In this document: piece after piece, positions 15,113-19,462 of the stretch
How positions within the stretch are numbered: the first letter of the stretch is position 1
Layout of the letters: every line of letters starts with the position of its first letter
Notes under the pieces: model-generated
Told to the model about the DNA's origin: nothing
Databases searched by the model: none
Seen by the model: the letters and a program-made list of their open reading frames with translations, nothing else
Made by a program: the position numbers and the translations under genes
Assembly: GCA_934446485.1 (NCBI GenBank)
Contig: CAKSEM010000007.1
Location: 1 to 19,462, forward strand
Source of the DNA: an uncultured Eubacteriales bacterium
Lineage (GTDB): Bacteria > Bacillota > Clostridia > Oscillospirales > CAG-272
Length of the DNA stretch: 19,462 nucleotides
Direction of reading: 5' to 3'

Positions 15113-15739
15113 TCAAACTTCGCCGTCAGGTCTCTTCGCCTTAGGTGCACGGCGCAGCCTCGACCACAACAGGATTATTGCCTGTCCTGGAACCCCCAAA
15201 ACGAGTATCTTCCATATATCGATGGTCAGCGGCATCAGCGTCATAGTCAAAGCGGCGAGCGAAGTCCACATAAGAAGCGATATTATGAGAAAATTTCTCC
15301 TGCGGTTAAACCATATTGAATTGAACACAAGCAACACTATCATCGAGGTCGGCACAGCATATACAAAAGCGAGCCAATGAGCACCGAGCGACGGTGCCAC
15401 AATATCCACTACAACGAAAGAGAGCGTCGCGACGAGCCACACAAGTATCACCGATATCGAGGTTACGGACACTCGATTTATGAGTCGGCGGCGGTCATTC
15501 ACGGCGGGCTTTACAGCCTCCTCAGTGTGATCCGATGTTATCAGATAATCTACGCTCACATTAAATATATCGGCTATCTCCTTCAGCACCGATATGTCGG
15601 GGACAGATTCTCCCCGCTCCCACTTTGACACTGCTTTATCCGAATAGTTTATACGTTCGGCAAGCTCCGCCTGTGTCATGCCGTGCACACGGCGCAGAGA
15701 TGAAATATTTTCAGCAATCACGAGCTTTATATCTTCCAT
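15113..15739 (-). CDS. XRE-family regulator with four-segment membrane domain
   Basis: DNA-binding protein tied to the membrane. From ATG at 15737-15739 (GAGGTG 7 bases upstream) it has 208 residues; the longer open frame upstream crosses the promoter. An HTH_3 domain fills residues 7-67 (SLRRVHGMTQAELAERINYSDKAVSKWERGESVPD). After a charged linker come four hydrophobic stretches at about 88-112, 122-143, 150-172 and 174-193, then a basic tail (RLRRAPKAKR). This layout is widespread in Clostridia, often with unknown signals. It is divergent from the fatty-acid kinase genes, and its promoter is flanked by paired direct repeats, so self-regulation is likely. A link to membrane lipid state is speculation. 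Confidence 0.88.
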   Translation of the reverse strand: MEDIKLVIAENISSLRRVHGMTQAELAERINYSDKAVSKWERGESVPDISVLKEIADIFNVSVDYLITSDHTEEAVKPAVNDRRRLINRVSVTSISVILVWLVATLSFVVVDIVAPSLGAHWLAFVYAVPTSMIVLLVFNSIWFNRRRNFLIISLLMWTSLAALTMTLMPLTIDIWKILVLGVPGQAIILLWSRLRRAPKAKRPDGEV

Positions 15740-15871
15740 CGGTACCACCTCACATATTTTGCGTTTATGCCGCAGGTCTGAGCTCCGGTTCCCGCAGCAC
15801 CTCTCCGCGCCGCTCGACTCGAGCAACGCATCGATAACAGCAGAACCTGCAGACAGAAGCCCTGCAACTAT

Positions 15872-15900
15872 AGTATACCACATAAACTCAGCAATTGCAA
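15872..15900 (-). promoter_or_regulatory. Promoter of the XRE regulator gene
   Basis: On the minus strand TTGCAA (15895-15900), a 17-base spacer and TATACT (15872-15877), preceded by TGG to give an extended -10 (TGGTATACT). The leader would be about 125 bases. It ends two bases short of the paired direct repeats. Confidence 0.6.
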
Positions 15901-15902
15901 GC

Positions 15903-15936
15903 GATTCTACCGACAGTAGAGCCAGATTCTACCGAC
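15903..15936. promoter_or_regulatory. Paired 12-bp direct repeats, candidate operator
   Basis: GATTCTACCGAC occurs at 15903-15914 and again at 15925-15936. The period is 22 bp, about two turns of the helix, so both copies face the same side of the DNA. They lie immediately upstream of the XRE gene's -35 box and 48 bp before the degV -35 box. A small inverted repeat, TCTAC/GTAGA, spans 15907-15921. Confidence 0.5.
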
Positions 15937-15983
15937 GATCACGCCGAAAACCGCACAGTATATCGCGCTCATCCTCCTGTGAC

Positions 15984-16013
15984 TTGACTTTCCGCGCAAA
16001 TTCGGTATATAAT
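15984..16013 (+). promoter_or_regulatory. Promoter of the degV-fakA unit
   Basis: TTGACT at 15984-15989, an 18-base spacer and TATAAT at 16008-16013, near-consensus for SigA. RNA would begin about 70 bases before degV. The rest of 15740-16089 holds the divergent XRE promoter and the direct repeats; no gene. Confidence 0.72.
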
Positions 16014-16089
16014 ATCTATTGTACTGTCGGGTCGGCGACTCAACGGCGGCACGGCATCACCGCAAGAATACAAAGTGGAGGCTATACCA

Positions 16090-16956
16090 ATGAATGAATA
16101 CACTTTCTATGCGGATTCGTCATGCGACACTCCGCATGAGCTCCTTCAGGAATGGGGGGTACGCTCGATCGATCTTCTTTTCAGATTTGCAGATTCCACG
16201 GTTGAATACAGGAACAGCGACATTCCGACCTCCGAGTTTTATCACAACCTGCGCGAGGGGCGCGATGCAAAGACCTCAGCAATAAACTCCGAAACCTTCA
16301 GAGAGGAATTCGAGCGCCAGCTGCGCGACGGACGCGACGTTCTCTACATCGCGTTCTCCTCCGGACTCAGCACGACCTACAATTCGGCTCGACTCGCTGC
16401 AAAATCTCTGTCAGAGGAGTATCCGGAGCGCCGTATCTTCGTCGTAGACTCACTCTCGGCATCCGCCGGATACGGTATGCTCGTTTACCTCACGGTGCAG
16501 AAGCTCCGCGCAGGTGCAACGCTTGAGGAGGCAGCACACTTCGCACACGACACGCGACTCCGTATATGCCACTGGTTTACGGTCGATGATCTCAACTTTC
16601 TGAAGCGCGGCGGCAGAGTCAGCGCAGCGGCGGCTCTCGTTGGAACGGCACTCGGCATAAAGCCGATCCTCCACACGGACAACGAGGGACACCTCACCAA
16701 TATGTTCAACGTGCGCGGCAGAAAGCGCGCTATCGCCGCACTCACCAAGAAGCTCGGCGAGCTTGCCGAAGATATAACGTCCGGACCGATATTTATCAGC
16801 CACGGCGACTGCATCGAGGATGCCGAAGAGCTTGCGCATCAGATCAAGGATGAGTACGGTCTCGACACCGATCTTATAACCGACGTCGGACCCGTCATCG
16901 GCTCGCATTCCGGTCCGGGCACGCTCGCACTCTTCTTCGTCGGACGCGAAAGATAA
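16090..16956 (+). CDS. DegV-family fatty acid-binding protein (FakB-like)
   Basis: DegV proteins hold a fatty acid and present it to the kinase FakA, which makes acyl phosphate for phospholipid synthesis; the kinase gene is next door here. Family features: YADSSCDTP at the N-terminus, IAFSSGLSTTYNSAR (fatty-acid carboxyl pocket), VVDSLSASAGYG, FTVDDLNFLKRGGRVSAAAALVGTALGIKPIL, and IGSHSGPGTLALFF at the end. From ATG at 16090-16092 it has 288 residues, normal length. An in-frame GTG at 16075 is rejected because GGAGG at 16077-16081 is the ribosome site for the ATG. The unit has its own promoter. Confidence 0.92.
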   Translation: MNEYTFYADSSCDTPHELLQEWGVRSIDLLFRFADSTVEYRNSDIPTSEFYHNLREGRDAKTSAINSETFREEFERQLRDGRDVLYIAFSSGLSTTYNSARLAAKSLSEEYPERRIFVVDSLSASAGYGMLVYLTVQKLRAGATLEEAAHFAHDTRLRICHWFTVDDLNFLKRGGRVSAAAALVGTALGIKPILHTDNEGHLTNMFNVRGRKRAIAALTKKLGELAEDITSGPIFISHGDCIEDAEELAHQIKDEYGLDTDLITDVGPVIGSHSGPGTLALFFVGRER

Positions 16957-16988
16957 CAACACTGTAAATATAGGGGATAGATTGTCAA

Positions 16989-18683
16989 ATGGTGAATACA
17001 CAGGGCAGAGAGACTGATACAAGAACGATAGACGGCGCGCTCTTCGCGGACATGGTCCGCGCCGGCGCCGCCAACCTCCGCGCAAACGCCGCGGAGGTCA
17101 ATGAGCTGAACGTATTTCCCGTACCGGACGGAGATACAGGCGACAACATGAGCATGACCGCCGAGGGCGGCGCCGCTGCACTTGCCGAGAGCGGCAGTAT
17201 GACGCTCGGCGAAACTGCAGCCGTTGCCTCACGCGGAATGCTGCTCGGCGCTCGCGGGAACTCGGGAGTTATTCTGTCCCAATTCTTCGCCGGCATAGCA
17301 AAAGCTCTGGACGGGCATGACACCGCCGACGTCAATCTCTTTGCAGACGCGCTCCGCGCCGGCGTAAAGCAGGCTTATGATGCCGTAATGTCACCGGCAG
17401 AGGGCACTATACTGACCGTCGCGCGCGAAGGAGTTGCCGCAGCCTGCGACGCAATAACGGACGCAGACACCGTATACTCGCTCATATCCAGGCTCGTCGA
17501 TGAGATGCGCGCATCTCTCGCCCGTACTCCGGAGCTCTTACCCGTACTCCGCGAAGCAGGGGTCGTTGACAGCGGCGGAGCCGGTCTCGTTTACGTCGTA
17601 GACGGATTCAGACGCGCTCTTGCAGGAGAGAAGATCGAGACGGTCGGCACGGTGTCGTCTGCCGTATCACCGTCGGTGTCCGCCGGACTTTCATCCTTCG
17701 GTCCCGACAGCGAGATGACCTACGGCTACTGCACGGAGCTTCTGCTCCAGCTGCAGAACAGCAAGACCGATCCGGAGTCGTTCGATCCCGCCGTCATAAC
17801 CGAATTTCTCGGCACGGTAGGAAACTCCGTAGTCTCATTTAAGACCGGCACCGTGGTAAAACTCCACGTGCACACCATGGAACCCGAGCGCGTGCTCGGT
17901 TTCTGCCGGCAGTTCGGTGAATTTCTCACCGTTAAGATCGAGAATATGTCGGTGCAGCACAGCGGAATCGAAAGCGACGGCGACGATTCCCCCACCCCGG
18001 AGACAGACGCCCCCGCAGAGCGCTACGGTTTCGTTGCCGTGGCGAGCGGCGACGGTATGAAGAAGCTGTTCCGCGAGCTCGGCGCGGAAGTAATCGACGG
18101 CGGACAGACCAACAACCCGTCCACTGCAGATTTTGTCGCTGCATTTGAACGCATGAATGCCGAACACATCTACGTTTTCCCAAACAACAAAAATATAATC
18201 TTAGCCGCAAATCAGGCATCTGAAATGTATACGAAAGCGACCGTACACGTCATCCCGTCAGCCGATATCGGCGCCGGTTACGTGGCACTTTCCTCGGCAG
18301 ACAGGACCTGCGACGATCCGGATTCACTTGCAAAGTCCGTAACCGAAGCCATGGCGAATGTCACAACGGGTATGATATCAACTTCGATTCGCGATACCGT
18401 GCTCGGCGGCATAGAGATACACCGAGGCGACTACATCGGCTTTATCGGCAAAGAGATGGTAGTCTCCGATCCGTCAAAGGAGAATGCCGCAACCGCCCTA
18501 CTCGACCGTATGCTCAACGGTGCCGATGCATATATGCTGACGGTCTTCCGCGGTGCCGGGGCAGATGTATCAGAGTGCGCAGCTGTAGAGCATTACGCAG
18601 CAGAGCACTATCCCGATGTCGAAATATACATGGCTGACGGTGGGCAGGACGTGTATCCGTTCATATTTGTCGCAGAAGAATAA
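16989..18683 (+). CDS. fakA: DAK2-domain fatty acid kinase, FakA type
   Basis: ATP-dependent kinase that phosphorylates fatty acids bound to DegV/FakB partners in the cytoplasm. The N-terminal DAK2/DhaL domain has NVFPVPDGDTGDNM (about 42-55), whose Asp residues coordinate Mg-ATP, and LLGARGNSGVILSQFF. A middle domain includes VVDSGGAGLVYV and MTYGYCTELLLQ. The C-terminal FakA domain shows VASGDGMKKLFRELGAEVIDGGQTNNPS and VFPNNKNIILAANQA. Length 564 is normal. It follows degV by 32 bases. The ribosome site is only AGGGGA 11 bases before the ATG. Together with degV it forms the two-component fatty acid kinase known from Firmicutes. Confidence 0.94.
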   Translation: MVNTQGRETDTRTIDGALFADMVRAGAANLRANAAEVNELNVFPVPDGDTGDNMSMTAEGGAAALAESGSMTLGETAAVASRGMLLGARGNSGVILSQFFAGIAKALDGHDTADVNLFADALRAGVKQAYDAVMSPAEGTILTVAREGVAAACDAITDADTVYSLISRLVDEMRASLARTPELLPVLREAGVVDSGGAGLVYVVDGFRRALAGEKIETVGTVSSAVSPSVSAGLSSFGPDSEMTYGYCTELLLQLQNSKTDPESFDPAVITEFLGTVGNSVVSFKTGTVVKLHVHTMEPERVLGFCRQFGEFLTVKIENMSVQHSGIESDGDDSPTPETDAPAERYGFVAVASGDGMKKLFRELGAEVIDGGQTNNPSTADFVAAFERMNAEHIYVFPNNKNIILAANQASEMYTKATVHVIPSADIGAGYVALSSADRTCDDPDSLAKSVTEAMANVTTGMISTSIRDTVLGGIEIHRGDYIGFIGKEMVVSDPSKENAATALLDRMLNGADAYMLTVFRGAGADVSECAAVEHYAAEHYPDVEIYMADGGQDVYPFIFVAEE

Positions 18684-18738
18684 TACAAAACACATAAATC
18701 AATTACGGAGGTCGGCAACGCGCGCCGCAAAACATAAT

Positions 18739-19462
18739 ATGTCCATAACACCTGAGAAAATCCTGCTCGATCTTAAAACGAACCGACGCCACCGCGCCAT
18801 TATAGACGGCGATATGGCAGCCGAAATAGACGACCAGTACCCTTTGCATACTGCATGGGATCCGACAGGATCGAGCTTCTGTCCGCATCCGTTTCGGCGT
18901 TCTTCGATCCGCCGGAGAACACTGACACCGAGGCGGTAATGCTTCGCGGATATGACGAGGCGCTGCTCGTGCTTCGCGAATGCGGCATAGATGAGGACAG
19001 GATGCACGTATACCGCGGAGCCGCATCGCAGATATCGAATAACCCGGGCTTTACACCGTCGGACAGCCCCGCAGCAAGAAACATAATCCGTGAAGCCATG
19101 TCATCCGACGAACCGCTCTATGTCATCGTCACGGGTCCGTGCACAAATGTCGTTTCGGCGTGCCTCATCGAGCCGAAAATCATGGACAGAATCTGTGTGG
19201 TATGGCTCGGCGGGCAGTGTGTGCCGCTCCGCGAGGGACTCGGATTCCACGAATGGAATCTGTTTGCCGACTATAAGGCAGGGCAGCTGCTCATGGATAT
19301 GGATGTTGCGCTCATCATGATACCGTGCGATCCCGTGGGATCGGTTACAATAAAGATGAACAGCGACGATTTCAAGCGGATCGAGGGAGAGTCGCGAGGT
19401 GCCGTACTGTTCAGACATACGCTCCCGCTCCGCGAAGCCAAATCGGAAGAGCGTCTCAACGG
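18739..19462 (+). pseudogene. Nucleoside hydrolase (IU-type), frameshifted and cut by window end
   Basis: Family that splits the N-glycosidic bond of ribonucleosides for purine and pyrimidine salvage. The first frame starts at ATG 18739-18741 and reads PEKILLDLKTNRRHRAIIDGDMAAEIDDQY, holding the calcium-binding Asp set (DxD and EIDDQ). Near 18841-18849 the homology passes to another frame, which reads YCMGSDRIELLSASV, then YVIVTGPCTNVVSACLIEP, VVWLGGQ and EWNLFADYKAGQ, open to the window edge. Restoring one base in TTGCAT (as TTGGCAT) would join the frames as DDQYPLAYCMG. Uncorrected, the first frame ends at 18939. GGAGG lies 28 bases before ATG, an odd distance. It is 55 bases after fakA and may share its transcript. 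A sequencing error is as likely as real decay. Confidence 0.82.

Noticed and set aside
15740..15883. N-terminal extension of the XRE regulator
   Set aside because: It would run through the predicted -10 region and lacks similarity to the family; the ATG at 15739 has GAGGTG at the right distance.
15903..15936. CRISPR array from repeated GATTCTACCGAC
   Set aside because: Only two 12-bp copies with a 10-bp gap, too short and too few, and located at a promoter.

Overview
The window looks like a chromosomal segment of a Gram-positive anaerobe of the Bacillota, class Clostridia, probably a gut Oscillospirales-like lineage. That placement is inferred. It rests on IreB, a DegV/DAK2 (FakB/FakA) pair, a MinD-like gene next to a methylglyoxal-synthase-like gene, an MsmK-type sugar ATPase, a ferredoxin-tailed aldo/keto reductase, good GGAGG ribosome sites and consensus SigA promoters. 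I see no IS element, phage gene, CRISPR array, tRNA or rRNA.

Layout. 1-173 is non-coding and holds three hairpins, one of them the probable terminator of the first gene. 174-5131 (all minus) carries a divergent type IIA topoisomerase B subunit with its own perfect-consensus promoter, a Gfo/Idh/MocA oxidoreductase, and an MsmK/UgpC-type ABC ATPase. 5132-12409 (all minus) is a long housekeeping cluster that appears to start at a promoter near 12469-12498: ireB, ferredoxin-type aldo/keto reductase, ribF, a DacF-like protein, an RNHCP zinc protein, a 39-residue membrane peptide, an RsuA pseudouridine synthase and tex. 12443-12729 is a divergent promoter region. 12730-14063 (plus) holds a MinD-like ATPase and an MgsA-like protein followed by a clear terminator. 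14156-14818 (plus) is an unrecognised lipoprotein. A bidirectional terminator at 14911-14943 separates it from a minus-strand XRE regulator with four membrane segments (15113-15739). A second divergent promoter region (15740-16089) leads to the plus-strand fatty-acid kinase pair degV-fakA (16090-18683) and then to a nucleoside hydrolase that runs off the window.

Points of most interest. The DacF-like protein has lost two of the three penicillin-binding active-site motifs (SxxK is AxxK, KTG is NAG), so it should be a pseudoenzyme, and its membrane anchor is in another reading frame. The MgsA-like protein keeps the phosphate-binding residues but has replaced the catalytic Asp and several neighbours. 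It sits beside a MinD-like ATPase with no MinC or MinE in sight. The XRE regulator's promoter is flanked by two identical 12-bp direct repeats exactly 22 bp apart. The nucleoside hydrolase carries a one-base frameshift. None of these amounts to a proven new system. The strongest candidate for something undescribed is a maintained, catalytically dead cell-wall or metabolic paralogue (DacF-like, MgsA-like) keeping its ancestral gene neighbourhood.

Two independent frameshifts in 19 kb could be real decay or assembly errors; reads over about 8930-8976 and 18838-18849 would tell.
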